A stretch of 64,000 bases of DNA, taken from NCBI RefSeq assembly GCF_020700235.1, contig NZ_CP085301.1, forward strand, positions 186,001-250,000, in the 5' to 3' direction. The notes under the pieces were generated by a model. That model did not search any database. It worked only from the letters and a program-made list of their open reading frames with translations, and had not been told where the DNA came from. Below, one piece after another: positions 35,172 to 44,182 of the stretch. This stretch comes from Haladaptatus pallidirubidus (lineage in GTDB: Archaea > Halobacteriota > Halobacteria > Halobacteriales > Haladaptataceae). Every line of letters begins with the position of its first letter. Within the stretch, counting starts at the first letter, position 1. Position numbers and translations under genes: made by a program.

Positions 35172-36004
35172 TAGACTTCGTCCCCCAGATAGGCGTCGAT
35201 AACCTGCTCGTTCGAGCGAATTTCCGCCGGTTCGCCCTCGGCGAGCACCTTCCCTTGATGCATGACGATAACGCGTTCGCAGTTGTTCATGATGACGTCC
35301 ATATCGTGTTCCACGAGCAGGAACGTGTAGCCACGTTCGCGTAGTTCGTGGACGTGTTTCAGCAGTTTTTTCTCCAGCGACGGGTTGACCCCCGCCAGCG
35401 GTTCGTCCAACAGCACCATCTGCGGATCGGTCATGAGCGCCCGCGCCATCTCCAGCAGTTTCCGCTGGCCGCCGGAGAGGTTACCCGCGTACTCCCCCGC
35501 GAGATGGTCGATTTCGAAGAAGTCGAGCATCTCCCACGCGCGTGAGAGCACTTTTTCTTCCTGTTGCTCCACGTTGCCGCGAAGCCCCGGCGTCACCGAC
35601 CGCCAAAGCTTCTCGCCGTCCTGCCCTTTCGGCGCGAGCATCATGTTTTCGAGTACCGTCATCTCCGCGAGTTCTCGAGCGATTTGGAACGTCCGTACCA
35701 GTCCTCGATTGGCGATTTGGTACGGTCGCTGGCCGGTGATGTCCTCGTCGTCGAAGTACACTGCGCCGCTGTCCGGTTGGTAGACGCCGGTGATGAGGTT
35801 GAACGTGGTGGATTTTCCGGCCCCGTTCGGCCCGATGAGTCCGGTGAACGACCCCTGTTCGACGGAGAACGTTGCGCCGTCAACCGCCGTAATCCCGCCG
35901 AACGTCTTCCGGAGGTTTTCGATGCGAAGCGGCGTTTCGCTCAAATCGGTCGCATCACGGCTGATATCGAGCGTTTCGGTCTGTTCGGATTCGCTCGCGG
36001 TCAT
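35171..36004 (-). CDS. livG: Branched-chain amino acid ABC transporter ATP-binding protein LivG
   Basis: This 277-residue ATPase has Walker A GPNGAGKSTTFNLITG, the signature LSGGQRKLLEMARAL, Walker B MVLLDEPLAGVNP and the H-loop LLVEHDMDVIMN. The C-terminus has the LivG-type helix and strand (GKVLAEGEPAEIRSNEQVID). An extra 25-residue N-terminal extension (SESEQTETLDISRDATDL) precedes the ATPase core. It overlaps livM by 4 nt. Confidence 0.95.
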   Translation of the reverse strand: MTASESEQTETLDISRDATDLSETPLRIENLRKTFGGITAVDGATFSVEQGSFTGLIGPNGAGKSTTFNLITGVYQPDSGAVYFDDEDITGQRPYQIANRGLVRTFQIARELAEMTVLENMMLAPKGQDGEKLWRSVTPGLRGNVEQQEEKVLSRAWEMLDFFEIDHLAGEYAGNLSGGQRKLLEMARALMTDPQMVLLDEPLAGVNPSLEKKLLKHVHELRERGYTFLLVEHDMDVIMNNCERVIVMHQGKVLAEGEPAEIRSNEQVIDAYLGDEV

Positions 36005-37323
36005 CTCTCGTCACCTCCCTCGACGCCGCCGTCGGTCGCGGGTTTCGGTTCCGGCGTGCTGCCACCGCGCGGCCGCGAAAGCGGGATGCTCGCGGCCTCT
36101 TCCTTGCGGTGACCGAGCACGCCCTCCGGACGGCGTTGCATTATCCAGATGAGCACGGCGCCCATGATGACCAACTGCAACGCGTTGATGTTGTTGATGG
36201 CGTAGGCGACGAACGGCGTGACGTTGCCCGCGAATAGCGGCCCGACCGCGTCGCCGAACGTGTTCGGCGACGCGGAGACGCTGTACACCTCTCGAATGAT
36301 GTTTTTCAGGTACAGCGGCCCTTGGAACAGCAATCCAGCGAACACCGCCGCACCGAGGACGCTTCCGGTGTTCGACCCCGCGCCGCCGATGATGAGCGCC
36401 AACCAGACGAAGAACGTCACCTGCGGTCTGAACGAGGTCGGAGTGATGGCACCCTGCCGGAGTTGCCAGAGGATACCCGCCAGTCCCATCAGCGCACAGC
36501 CGAGCATGAACGACTTGATTTTGAACCGGTCGGTGTCCTTACCGAGAGCGTTCGCCACCTCTTCGTCCTCGCGGATGGCTTTGAGAACCCGTCCGAAAGG
36601 TGACTCTCCGGTTCGCTTGAGCAACCAGTAGAACCCCGCGACGAAGCCCATCAGGATGATTGCGTAGGTCAGCGAATCGAGCACCGGCCCGATATTGCCC
36701 CCTACGAGCGGATTTAGCGCGTCTTCGACCGCCGCGTAGGGGCCGCTGTCGAACAGCGGTTGCAACGGGTCGTCGTAGTTCAACAGCAGACCGCGACCGC
36801 CGCCGGTTCCGAGGTTTTTTCCGAACAGCGTGACGTTCTGGAACTGGTTCGACATCACGGTGAACCGGACGATTTCGGACATCGCGATGGTTACGATGGC
36901 GAGATAGTCGGCCCGTAACCGTAACGCCGGAAGCGCGATGAGCAAGCCGAGGAGCGCCGCCGCGAGCATTCCGGCGATGATACCGACCCAAAGTGGCAGG
37001 CCGAGACCGGAGACGGTCGCGGCCCCCGCAGTCGCGCCCGCGGGCGGTTTCGAGACGATGGCCATCGTGTACAACCCGACAGCCATGAAGCCCGCGATAC
37101 CGATGTTGAACAGCCCGGTGTACCCCCACTGCAAGTTGAGCGCGAGCGCCAGCATTCCGTATACTGCGATGAGGAACGTGAGGCGCGCGAGGGAGTTCAA
37201 CTGGCCGCGGAACGAGTAGCCGAGCGCCGACCCGGCCAGAAGGTACAGCGCGTACAGTCCGAGAAGCGCGCCGATGATGAGCACCGTGTCGTTGATTTCG
37301 AAGTCGCGGATACGTGCGCTCAT
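36001..37323 (-). CDS. livM: Branched-chain amino acid ABC transporter permease LivM
   Basis: This 440-residue permease has about 9-10 membrane helices. The family core is visible: NLQWGYTGLFNIGIAGFMAV, then LRADYLAIVTIAMSEIVRF and the cytoplasmic coupling loop SPFGRVLKAIREDEEVANAL. The C-terminal part (AAVFAGLLFQGPLYLKN to QRRPEGVLGHRKEE) is longer than in many bacterial LivM proteins and ends in a Pro-rich tail. It overlaps livH by 4 nt. Confidence 0.94.
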   Translation of the reverse strand: MSARIRDFEINDTVLIIGALLGLYALYLLAGSALGYSFRGQLNSLARLTFLIAVYGMLALALNLQWGYTGLFNIGIAGFMAVGLYTMAIVSKPPAGATAGAATVSGLGLPLWVGIIAGMLAAALLGLLIALPALRLRADYLAIVTIAMSEIVRFTVMSNQFQNVTLFGKNLGTGGGRGLLLNYDDPLQPLFDSGPYAAVEDALNPLVGGNIGPVLDSLTYAIILMGFVAGFYWLLKRTGESPFGRVLKAIREDEEVANALGKDTDRFKIKSFMLGCALMGLAGILWQLRQGAITPTSFRPQVTFFVWLALIIGGAGSNTGSVLGAAVFAGLLFQGPLYLKNIIREVYSVSASPNTFGDAVGPLFAGNVTPFVAYAINNINALQLVIMGAVLIWIMQRRPEGVLGHRKEEAASIPLSRPRGGSTPEPKPATDGGVEGGDER

Positions 37324-38435
37324 GCGGTCGTCCTCCCTGCGAACAGTCCCTGCGGCTTGAACAGCAAAATGAGAATCATCATCCCGAACGCGGCTGCTCG
37401 ACCAAACTCACCCGGAATCCAGATGATGGCTAAGTCCCACGTTAATCCGATGACCAATCCGCCGAGAATCGCGCCGTAAATCGACCCGATGCCGCCGAGG
37501 ATGACCGCGGCGAAAATCGGGAGCAAGAGGAGCCAGCCGAACTGGAAGTCGATGGTTCCCGTCCACAGAACCATCAGGTAACCGGCGACCCCGGTCAGGC
37601 CGCCCCCGATTATCCACGTCCAGCGAATGACGCGCTCGGTCGGAATCCCGGTGATTCGCGCGAGGTCTTCGTTGTCGGCCATGGCGCGCATCGCCTTGCC
37701 GAGTTTCGTCCGTTGGAGCAGGACGTGAACGCCGAGCATCAGCCCTACCGTCGAAACGAGAAGGGTAAAGTCGTGTGCCGTCACGGGAACGGTTCCGTCC
37801 CAAAGTAAAAGCTGCCACGAGGGAATCTCCTGTGACGCCGTCGTTCCGCGGTTCTGTGTCGAGAAAACGAACACGATGAGGTATCGAAGCATGAACGCGA
37901 CGCCGACACTGGTGATGAGCAGCGTGATACCGCCTGCATCACGCATCGGTTTGTAAACCACGCGGTCGATGAACAGTGCGAGTGCAATGGTTCCCAGTCC
38001 GGCGAGGATTAGTCCTAAAACGACCGCGACCGGCGTCGTCGCAATCGTGATGTTGAGGTCGCTCGCGTACACCGTTCCGCCAGCACCGACTAGCAACAAG
38101 CCGGGGAGGCTGGATTGACCCAATCCGGAAACGAGGTAGGTCACCGCCCAGCCCGCGAATGCGCCGCTCGTGATGTAATCGCCGTGCGAGAAGTTGGCGA
38201 AATTCAGAATGCTGTACGTCATCGAAAGCCCGATTCCGGCGAGACCGATAATGAGTCCGCGCATGAGTCCGCTCCAGACGAGGGAACCGATGTCGGACAC
38301 GAGTAGGTCTCCGGATAGCAGGCGGCTTACGAAATCCACGACGAGAAGCGCCGCAAACAGACCGACGACCACGAGTAGTGGCCGCTCGACCACGAGGCGT
38401 CGCCCACGTGAATAGGTTTCATTTACGCCGTCCAT
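37320..38435 (-). CDS. livH: Branched-chain amino acid ABC transporter permease LivH
   Basis: This 371-residue permease has about eight helices and the LivH signature LSMTYSILNFANFSHGDYIT near the N-terminus. The coupling segment TKLGKAMRAMADNEDLARIT and the IFAAVILGGIGSIYGAILGG stretch follow. It is the first gene of the operon. Upstream on the minus strand, GGTTTAATAG (about 38470-38480) may be the TATA box, and GGAG lies about 10 nt before the ATG. Confidence 0.94.
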   Translation of the reverse strand: MDGVNETYSRGRRLVVERPLLVVVGLFAALLVVDFVSRLLSGDLLVSDIGSLVWSGLMRGLIIGLAGIGLSMTYSILNFANFSHGDYITSGAFAGWAVTYLVSGLGQSSLPGLLLVGAGGTVYASDLNITIATTPVAVVLGLILAGLGTIALALFIDRVVYKPMRDAGGITLLITSVGVAFMLRYLIVFVFSTQNRGTTASQEIPSWQLLLWDGTVPVTAHDFTLLVSTVGLMLGVHVLLQRTKLGKAMRAMADNEDLARITGIPTERVIRWTWIIGGGLTGVAGYLMVLWTGTIDFQFGWLLLLPIFAAVILGGIGSIYGAILGGLVIGLTWDLAIIWIPGEFGRAAAFGMMILILLFKPQGLFAGRTTA

Positions 38436-38645
38436 TGGTAACTCTCCACACGATAATCGGTTCCGGTCAAACTATTAAACCTTTCCGACAGAGTCGTCGG
38501 TCGAATTTCGGTAACGGCGGCATACTTCCGATTGTTCGACAGTTATGTCCGATTCTTTTGTTTTCCAGCTGTTTACTCGGAACCGTGTTTATTTCCAGTG
38601 ACGATTACCGACACACATATGCCGAGGGGTGTTGGAGGCACAGGT

Positions 38646-39845
38646 ATGCCTGTTCAGACCCTTGACGACCTCGCCGTCCAAGGGACGACCCTCGGCGTGC
38701 GCATCGACATCAACAGTCCGTTGACCGAGTCCGGTGACCTCGCCGACGACGCGCGACTCCGGGCGCACGTCGATACCCTCTCCGAACTGTTGGAGCGCGG
38801 CGGAAAGGTTGCGATTCTCGCCCACCAGGGAAGACCCGGAAGCGACGATTTCGCAAGCCTCTCGCCGCACGCGGAGCGTCTGGACGAACTGCTGTCCTAT
38901 CCCGTCACCCACTGCGACGCGACGTTCTCCGCGGACGCGCGAAAGGCGGTCGGAAACCTGCGCGAGAGCGAAGCGGTCGTTCTCGAAAACACGCGTTTTT
39001 ACAGCGAGGAGTACATGGAGTTCCCGGCGGAAGAGGCCGCCGAAACACATCTCGTCGACTGTCTTACCCCCGAACTCGACGTCTACGTCAACGACGCGTT
39101 CGCGGCCGCCCACCGCTCACAACCCTCGCTCGTCGGCTTTCCGACGCGACTTCCAGGCTACGTCGGCAGGGTCATGGAAAGCGAACTCGACGTCCTCGGC
39201 GACATCGACGCGACGCCGCGTCCGCGCGTGTACGTCGTCGGCGGTGCGAAGGTGTCCGATTCCATCGCCGTCGCCGAAAACGTGTTGGAGCGCGACCTCG
39301 CCGACCACGTCCTGACGGCGGGCGTCGTCGGCAACGTCTTCCTGTTCGCCGACGGTGCGGACCTCGGCGACGCCAGCGCGGACTTCATCCACGACCAAGG
39401 GTATTGGGACTACATCGACGACGCCGCCGACCTCCTCGAAACCTACGGCGACAAGATTCACCTGCCGAAAGACACCGCGGTCGAACGCGACGGCGAACGC
39501 GTGGAAATCACGCGTAGCGACTTCCCACCGAACGAAGACGAGGCCGCGATGGACGTCGGGGACGCCACCATCACCGCCTACTCGAAGATTCTTCGCGACG
39601 CGGGAACCGTCATCCTCAACGGACCAGCTGGCGTGTTCGAGGACGACACGTTCGCCGACGGAACCCGCGAACTGTACACCGAGGCCGTGAACGCCGAGTA
39701 CAGCATCGTCGGCGGCGGCGACACTGCGGCCGCGATTCGGAAATTCGGCCTTTCCGGTTTCGACCACGTCAGCACGGGCGGCGGTGCGTGTCTCCGGATG
39801 TTGACCGGCGACCCGCTCCCCGCGGTGAAAGCGCTCTCACGATAG
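38646..39845 (+). CDS. pgk: Phosphoglycerate kinase
   Basis: This 399-residue glycolytic/gluconeogenic enzyme converts 1,3-bisphosphoglycerate and ADP to 3-phosphoglycerate and ATP. It shows GVRIDINSPL (substrate loop), ILAHQGRPG, VLENTRFYSEEY, LYVNDAFAAAHRSQPS and FVSTGGGACLRMLTGD-type nucleotide motif at the end. ATG 38646 is chosen: GGAGG lies 7 nt upstream, and relatives start with a short lead before the TLDDL segment. In-frame starts further upstream would add a non-homologous stretch. Confidence 0.96.
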   Translation: MPVQTLDDLAVQGTTLGVRIDINSPLTESGDLADDARLRAHVDTLSELLERGGKVAILAHQGRPGSDDFASLSPHAERLDELLSYPVTHCDATFSADARKAVGNLRESEAVVLENTRFYSEEYMEFPAEEAAETHLVDCLTPELDVYVNDAFAAAHRSQPSLVGFPTRLPGYVGRVMESELDVLGDIDATPRPRVYVVGGAKVSDSIAVAENVLERDLADHVLTAGVVGNVFLFADGADLGDASADFIHDQGYWDYIDDAADLLETYGDKIHLPKDTAVERDGERVEITRSDFPPNEDEAAMDVGDATITAYSKILRDAGTVILNGPAGVFEDDTFADGTRELYTEAVNAEYSIVGGGDTAAAIRKFGLSGFDHVSTGGGACLRMLTGDPLPAVKALSR

Positions 39846-40322
39846 ATGGTCACGATAGAAGCGGCGACGAGCGCGGACATCGACGCCATCACCGACCGCT
39901 GGGTCGAGCTCGCGCGCGACCAGCGCGCCCACGGTTCGCACCTCATGCCGGATGAAAACCGCGACACCATCCACGACAGCGTCGCTCGCCACGTCATCGA
40001 AAACAGCCTGTTCGTCGCCCGCGATGAGGGCATCGTCGGGTTCGTGATGTTCAACCTGCAATCGGGTATGTACGAACAGGCGACAACTCGCGGCATCATC
40101 CAAAACGTCTACGTTGAACCCGAACACCGCGATTCGGGGATCGGTTCGGAGCTGTTGGACGCCGCCGAAAAAGCGCTCGTCGAGCGAGGGGCCGAACGAT
40201 TGGCCTTGGAAGTGATGGCGAAGAACGAAAGCGCCCGAAGACTGTACCGAAGCCGGGGGTACGAACCGCACCGAATCGAACTGGAAAAATCGCTCGAAAA
40301 CGATAACCACTCAAAGGAGTAG
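39846..40322 (+). CDS. GNAT family N-acetyltransferase
   Basis: This 158-residue protein starts directly after the pgk stop codon, so it is likely cotranscribed. The GNAT core is clear: strands in LFVARDEGIVGFVMFNLQS, the acetyl-CoA loop VEPEHRDSGIGSELLDAAE (motif R/Q-x-x-G-x-G/A), and the final MAKNESARRLYRSRGYEPH. The substrate is unknown. The stop codon precedes tRNA-Thr by 17 nt. Confidence 0.9.
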   Translation: MVTIEAATSADIDAITDRWVELARDQRAHGSHLMPDENRDTIHDSVARHVIENSLFVARDEGIVGFVMFNLQSGMYEQATTRGIIQNVYVEPEHRDSGIGSELLDAAEKALVERGAERLALEVMAKNESARRLYRSRGYEPHRIELEKSLENDNHSKE

Positions 40323-40339
40323 CCATAATCACCACGTGC

Positions 40340-40413
40340 GCCAAGGGAGCTTGGGTGGTTCAAGCACTCGATTTGTAATCGAGAATACGTGGGTTCAAAT
40401 CCCACCCTTGGCT
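40340..40413 (+). tRNA. tRNA-Thr (anticodon TGT)
   Basis: The acceptor stem is GCCAAGG (40340-40346) with CCTTGGC (40406-40412), then discriminator T as in other archaeal threonine tRNAs. The anticodon arm CTCGA-TTTGTAA-TCGAG gives anticodon TGT. The T-arm is GTGGG-TTCAAAT-CCCAC. A decayed mobile-element gene begins about 130 bp downstream. A second T-loop-like GGTTCAAATCC sits at about 40424-40434. Confidence 0.93.
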
Positions 40414-40542
40414 TGAATCCTTAGGTTCAAATCCTCTACTTACGAGTATTGCGGCATACGATCGATTCTCGTATCGTAGGGATCAGAACCCGAAGTTCAA
40501 AGCCACACTAAATCCGGTGACAGCGTCGGGAGAGGTGGCACA

Positions 40543-41606
40543 ATGACACCCGCACCCGAGGGGATCCAGGGTGCAGAGTGTTTCCTATGCAGTACGGCAC
40601 ACGAAGCATCCGGTGAGTCATTTATTTGCCGCGACTGTATTGATGAGCACGTATCCGGCGACGATTCCGTTTCTGACGATCAGGGTGTAAATGCAACTGA
40701 CGACGAACAGGGGTCAGGTACATGGGCGAGTGCTGATTTCACCGCGCCGGAGTCGGGCGTTTACTCACCAGATCGGTTAGAACTCACCCAATGGATGGGC
40801 CGCGCCGGGAAATCAGGAAAACAACCATTCTCGCCATGGGCGAATCCTGATCACCCTGAAGCCGATGCTGATGAAGATGCCCGATGGAAGTGGGGACTCA
40901 CCGAAAATTACGTCGATGGTGAGGCTATCACGATGGCTGAAGATGACCCGCGACTAGAAGGGCGGGTGTTCATCCAACAGGCGGACGACCCGTTTATATT
41001 CGGCGGCGGCGACGACGTCCGCTGTCCCGAGACAGGCGAGGTACACCCCGAGTTCATCCGTGTCCTGAATGAACTCGGTATCACGTACGCGGACGTGAGT
41101 GTCTCCGAAACCGGCATCCACGCCGACTACCGAGGAGAGCTCCTTGACGGACTGAAACAAGCGACGTTCGCCATCGACGGCGAGGCGTGGGGAGCGAATG
41201 ACGACGTCCCGGAAATCGAGATTTACCCCGGCAAGCACGTGTGCGTGGATACGGGCAAACACGTTCCGGGGACACCACTGGAAGTGCGTGAGTGCAACGC
41301 CGATCACTCCACGACATTCTCGACGAGTTCGACCAGCTCCCCGAGCCGATTCCGGAACCGGCCGTTGAACACGAGGAGTTCGACAGTGAGGACTACACGC
41401 CGGACGCGACAGCCAGCGACGAGACGGCCGACGATATTCGAGACGTGTTTGCGGCGCTCGACTACCTCGATGCCCAACGAGTCGCGGCCCGAACGATCGT
41501 CCACCGCTGGAATGATAACGCGTCTACGAGCGACGGAAAGCGTGCGTTCGTACCAACGTGGGGGACGAATCTCGTCTCTCCCTTCAAGGTTAGCATGTTG
41601 TACTAA
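40543..41606 (+). pseudogene. Decayed replication/primase-like protein of an integrated element
   Basis: The first frame reads a zinc-finger-like start (CFLCSTAHEASGESFICRDC) and then GKQPFSPWANPDHPEADADE, RWKWGLTENYVDGEAI, and a globular part to ECNADH at about 41307. There the frame shifts by +1. A second frame continues the same protein with LHDILDEFDQLPEPIPEP and RTIVHRWNDNASTSDGKRAF, ending near TWGTNL. These match the N-terminal region of primase-like replication proteins on haloarchaeal plasmids and proviruses. The C-terminal half is missing. It is a pseudogene at a tRNA-Thr insertion site. Confidence 0.65.
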
Positions 41607-41632
41607 CGCGCAGATTGGCCGGTTCGCCGTCC

Positions 41633-41917
41633 TCAGGGAAGTGGAACTCGTCTCCTCAAACCATTCGCTGCCTCTAACCCGGGGGGTTTCACGCCAACAA
41701 TCGGTAAACGACCACCATCGAGTTGTTCGGCGATGATTGTACAATGTCGGAGGAGCTTCTCATGTCGATAGTCGGTGTACTGTTGAGCGAGCAAGTTGAG
41801 TCGGTCACTGAACGTAAGGACGATGTCACGGTCGTCAGAGGCGATCTTGTCACTGGATTCGACTCGGTTCGTCCGCAAATCGTGAAACGGTCGCCCGCGC
41901 GGGTGTTGCACATGCAT
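41633..41917 (-). CDS. Hypothetical protein or fragment
   Basis: A 94-residue minus-strand frame reads IVLTFSDRLNLLAQQYTDYR, then HEKLLRHCTIIAEQLDG in its central part. The helix-like middle looks more like a real protein than a shadow frame, but the ends (basic, Pro-rich) do not. It lies inside the decayed element downstream of tRNA-Thr, so it is probably a remnant. No family is recognised with confidence. Confidence 0.3.
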   Translation of the reverse strand: MHVQHPRGRPFHDLRTNRVESSDKIASDDRDIVLTFSDRLNLLAQQYTDYRHEKLLRHCTIIAEQLDGGRLPIVGVKPPGLEAANGLRRRVPLP

Positions 41918-41928
41918 TTCTTTCGGAT

Positions 41929-42375
41929 GTGATAAAAAACTTATATTACGGTCTGCTCGGACCGCTGTGGGCGGCTAGCATCGCGGGGATTCTCGCGGTC
42001 GGGCGCGAACTGTGGTGGATGGCCAGGATGATGGCCGTTACGACGGTTCTGCTCGCCGCTGCGTTCGTCCCGGTGAAAACCGCGGAGTACGTCGCCGAAT
42101 ACGGTCACATGACGTACCGCGTGTACGACGACGAAATCGTCGGGTACGAGGAGTGGTTGAACGAAGTGCAGTGGCGACTCGGATTTGGGGACGTAGCGGA
42201 GGTTTCGACCCGGCAGAGACGTATCGACCGCCGACTCGGAACGCGGACGATCGAACTCGCCGGAAAGAGCCGTCTGGATAAAAACGGACGCGGCGAGGGG
42301 AACCGGGTAGTTCGACTCGCCAACCTTCCCGACGGGCACCTCCTCCGGCGAGAATTGGAGCGCCGCATCCGATAG
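41929..42375 (+). CDS. PH-domain (bPH2-like) membrane protein
   Basis: This 148-residue protein begins with a GTG and has two hydrophobic segments (LWAASIAGILAVG and MMAVTTVLLAAAFV). A bacterial-PH-like domain then follows: YGHMTYRVYDDEIVGYEEWL, WRLGFGDVAEVSTRQR, RRLGTRTIELA and NRVVRLANLPDGHLLRRELE. Such proteins are membrane-associated and of unknown function. The start lies just after the decayed element near tRNA-Thr, so the upstream region may have been rearranged. Confidence 0.7.
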   Translation: MIKNLYYGLLGPLWAASIAGILAVGRELWWMARMMAVTTVLLAAAFVPVKTAEYVAEYGHMTYRVYDDEIVGYEEWLNEVQWRLGFGDVAEVSTRQRRIDRRLGTRTIELAGKSRLDKNGRGEGNRVVRLANLPDGHLLRRELERRIR

Positions 42376-42726
42376 TCTCCTCGTCCACGTTTCGGCCATC
42401 GGCTGATTTTACCGTGACGAATCCGCGTTCGGCTCTCTCGTATCGGAACAGTTTTTCAACTGATATCACCCTCATTCTAACTTTCGCGCTCGGCGACTAT
42501 AACGGCGTAATTTGATGATGTTTTCCAGACTATTTTCTGCTGATTCACGGGACTCAACCGGATACATTTTCACTACAAAAACGACAAGTACAGACGACAC
42601 AATCCCTTGACGGACAGAATTAATCGGCTCTTAACGTCGTATCCCGCGTTGTGAACTGTTGTTAGCCGCTTGACCGCCTACAACTATCGACCGGTTTTAT
42701 ACCGATAGGATGCCTGTTCGTTTTCC
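42376..42726. other. Intergenic stretch, AT-richer, no gene recognised
   Basis: About 350 bp with reduced GC content, especially 42470-42660. No good coding frame is visible. It probably holds the promoter of the 42727 gene; a TTTTATAC-like sequence lies at about 42695-42702, near 28 bp before the ATG. Confidence 0.4.
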
Positions 42727-43119
42727 ATGAGCCGCACCCAGAGCGTCCCCCTCTGGATGGCATCTCCCGAGGAGTTCCGGAGTACGCTAAAGATGGTGTT
42801 GAGTACAGCGTACAAAAACGATCGCCGGTTCGACCGCTCGTGGACGTTCAGCTATCCAGACGACGACCTGTCCGACCTGATGGTCGAGATTACGCATTTG
42901 GAAAAGGGCGGAACGGAGGTAATGATGAATCCACCGCAGCCGACGAAGCCGCCGGAGCAGGCCGTCGTCAAGGATTTCCGCGACGTGCTCGGCGACCTTC
43001 TGTTGAAGGGCCACCATCGAGGAATCGAGTTCGACCGCTCGTGGACCCTGCGCTACCCCGACACCGACCACCCCGACCTGATGGTCGAAGTGACGCACGT
43101 CGAGGAGCGATTCGAGTAA
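42727..43119 (+). CDS. Internally duplicated small protein
   Basis: This 130-residue protein is made of two repeats. Repeat 1 has RRFDRSWTFSYPDDDLSDLM followed by VEITHLEKG. Repeat 2 has IEFDRSWTLRYPDTDHPDLM followed by VEVTHVEE. Each repeat is about 45 residues, starts with an amphipathic helix (FRSTLKMVL / FRDVLGDLL), and is joined by a Pro-rich linker. No known family is recognised. It is soluble and unsignalled, with a TATA-like box about 28 bp upstream. The duplication suggests a pseudo-dimer with two similar binding faces. Confidence 0.65.
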   Translation: MSRTQSVPLWMASPEEFRSTLKMVLSTAYKNDRRFDRSWTFSYPDDDLSDLMVEITHLEKGGTEVMMNPPQPTKPPEQAVVKDFRDVLGDLLLKGHHRGIEFDRSWTLRYPDTDHPDLMVEVTHVEERFE

Positions 43120-43155
43120 CCCGAATATTTTGATTGCGGACGATGTACCGTCGGT

Positions 43156-43654
43156 ATGGAATTCGACGTCGTTCGAGGAGACATCGCAAAACAGAACGCG
43201 GACGTACTCGTCAATGCCGCGGGCACCAGTTTTCGAATGGGAAGCGGAATAGCGGGCGCACTTCGACGTGGAGCGAACGGCCCGATAAACGACGAAGCCA
43301 CTTCCAAAGTCCGTAAAACTCGGCGAGGTCGCGGTGACCGACGCCTACGAACTCGACGCGGAATACGTCGTCCACGCCGCGGCGATGCCTCACTCCGGCG
43401 ATGGACTAGCGATGACCGAAAGCGCCCGTGATGCGACCCGAAACGCGCTCGAAACCGCCGACGAACTCGGTGCAACGTCGCTCGCACTACCGGCACTCGG
43501 TTGCGGTGTCGCCGGATTCGCCCTGCGCGAGGGGGCGCGAATTATCGGCGAAAAAATCCTGCGCTTCGACCCCGAATCGCTCGCGGACGTTCGGTTCATC
43601 GCGTACGGCGAAGGCGAGTTCGAGACGATACGAACCGTCTCGAACTCGCTGTGA
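43156..43654 (+). pseudogene. Macro-domain (ADP-ribose-binding) gene with internal frameshift
   Basis: The first frame from ATG 43156 reads MEFDVVRGDIAKQNADVLVN and then GSGIAGALRRGANGPINDEATSK, the start of a macro domain that binds or hydrolyses ADP-ribose. At about 43305-43315 the homology passes to another frame, which reads VKLGEVAVTDAYELDAEYVV, then HAAAMPHSGDGL and ALPALGCGVAGFALREGARI. The change of frame equals a loss of 2 nt (the segment expected as GGTCCGG is shortened), or gain of 1. All other parts are intact, so this may be a recent mutation or a sequencing error rather than old decay. Confidence 0.75.
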
Positions 43655-43697
43655 AGTACGAAACAGAACATAGATATTTTTCCGAAAACAGTCACCC

Positions 43698-43823
43698 GTG
43701 ACCGCGTTCAGTTACTCCGACCACGTGCTGTTGACGACGAGCCATTCGATTCCGAGCGCGAAATCATTCGATGCGGACGCGATCGAGTTCGTGGACGAAT
43801 CGCTGGCGCACAAGGTGGGATGA
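43698..43823 (+). CDS. Very short open frame, uncertain
   Basis: A GTG opens a 41-codon frame reading TAFSYSDHVLLTTSHSIPSA and ending VDESLAHKVG before TGA. Composition is acceptable for a haloarchaeon, but there is no recognisable family and no clear promoter. It might be the start of a lost gene. Confidence 0.25.
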   Translation: MTAFSYSDHVLLTTSHSIPSAKSFDADAIEFVDESLAHKVG

Positions 43824-43888
43824 ACGTCAAAATGTCCGTGACGGTAGTATCGTTCAGATAGTGATTTTCCACGGCATCTACTTTCGTC

Positions 43889-44182
43889 TTAGGAGTCGTC
43901 TAACTCCATATCCTCTTCCGCATCTCCCGACCCGATACCGAGCGTGGCAGCGGTTTCGATGGCGTCCAATCCGTCGATTTCACAGAGGTCGGCGACGGAT
44001 TCCTGCGGAACGACGACCCGAAGGGTTTCGAACGCGAGTTCCGCATCGACTTCGCCGCCGACTGCCTCGACGCGCGATTCGACCCCTTCGGAGTCTACAT
44101 CGCCCAATCGAAGCACGAGCGCCACGGATTCGTCTCGCGGTTCATCGCGCATCCTGCGAACCGGATGTGAGAGATACGTCAT
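43889..44182 (-). CDS. Conserved small haloarchaeal protein
   Basis: This 97-residue acidic protein starts MTYLSHPVRRMRDEPRDESV and contains VALVLRLGDVDSEGVESRVE and FETLRVVVPQESVADLCEID. This strand-helix pattern resembles a small ACT/ferredoxin-like fold. I recall similar proteins in haloarchaea without known function. It overlaps the peroxiredoxin gene by 4 nt (ATGA), so the two are coupled. A link to oxidative stress is suggested by context only. Confidence 0.7.
   Translation of the reverse strand: MTYLSHPVRRMRDEPRDESVALVLRLGDVDSEGVESRVEAVGGEVDAELAFETLRVVVPQESVADLCEIDGLDAIETAATLGIGSGDAEEDMELDDS

Noticed and set aside
41304..41744. 146-codon minus-strand frame in the decayed tRNA-Thr element
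   Set aside because: It overlaps the recognisable second half of the replication-protein remnant and has basic, low-similarity content.
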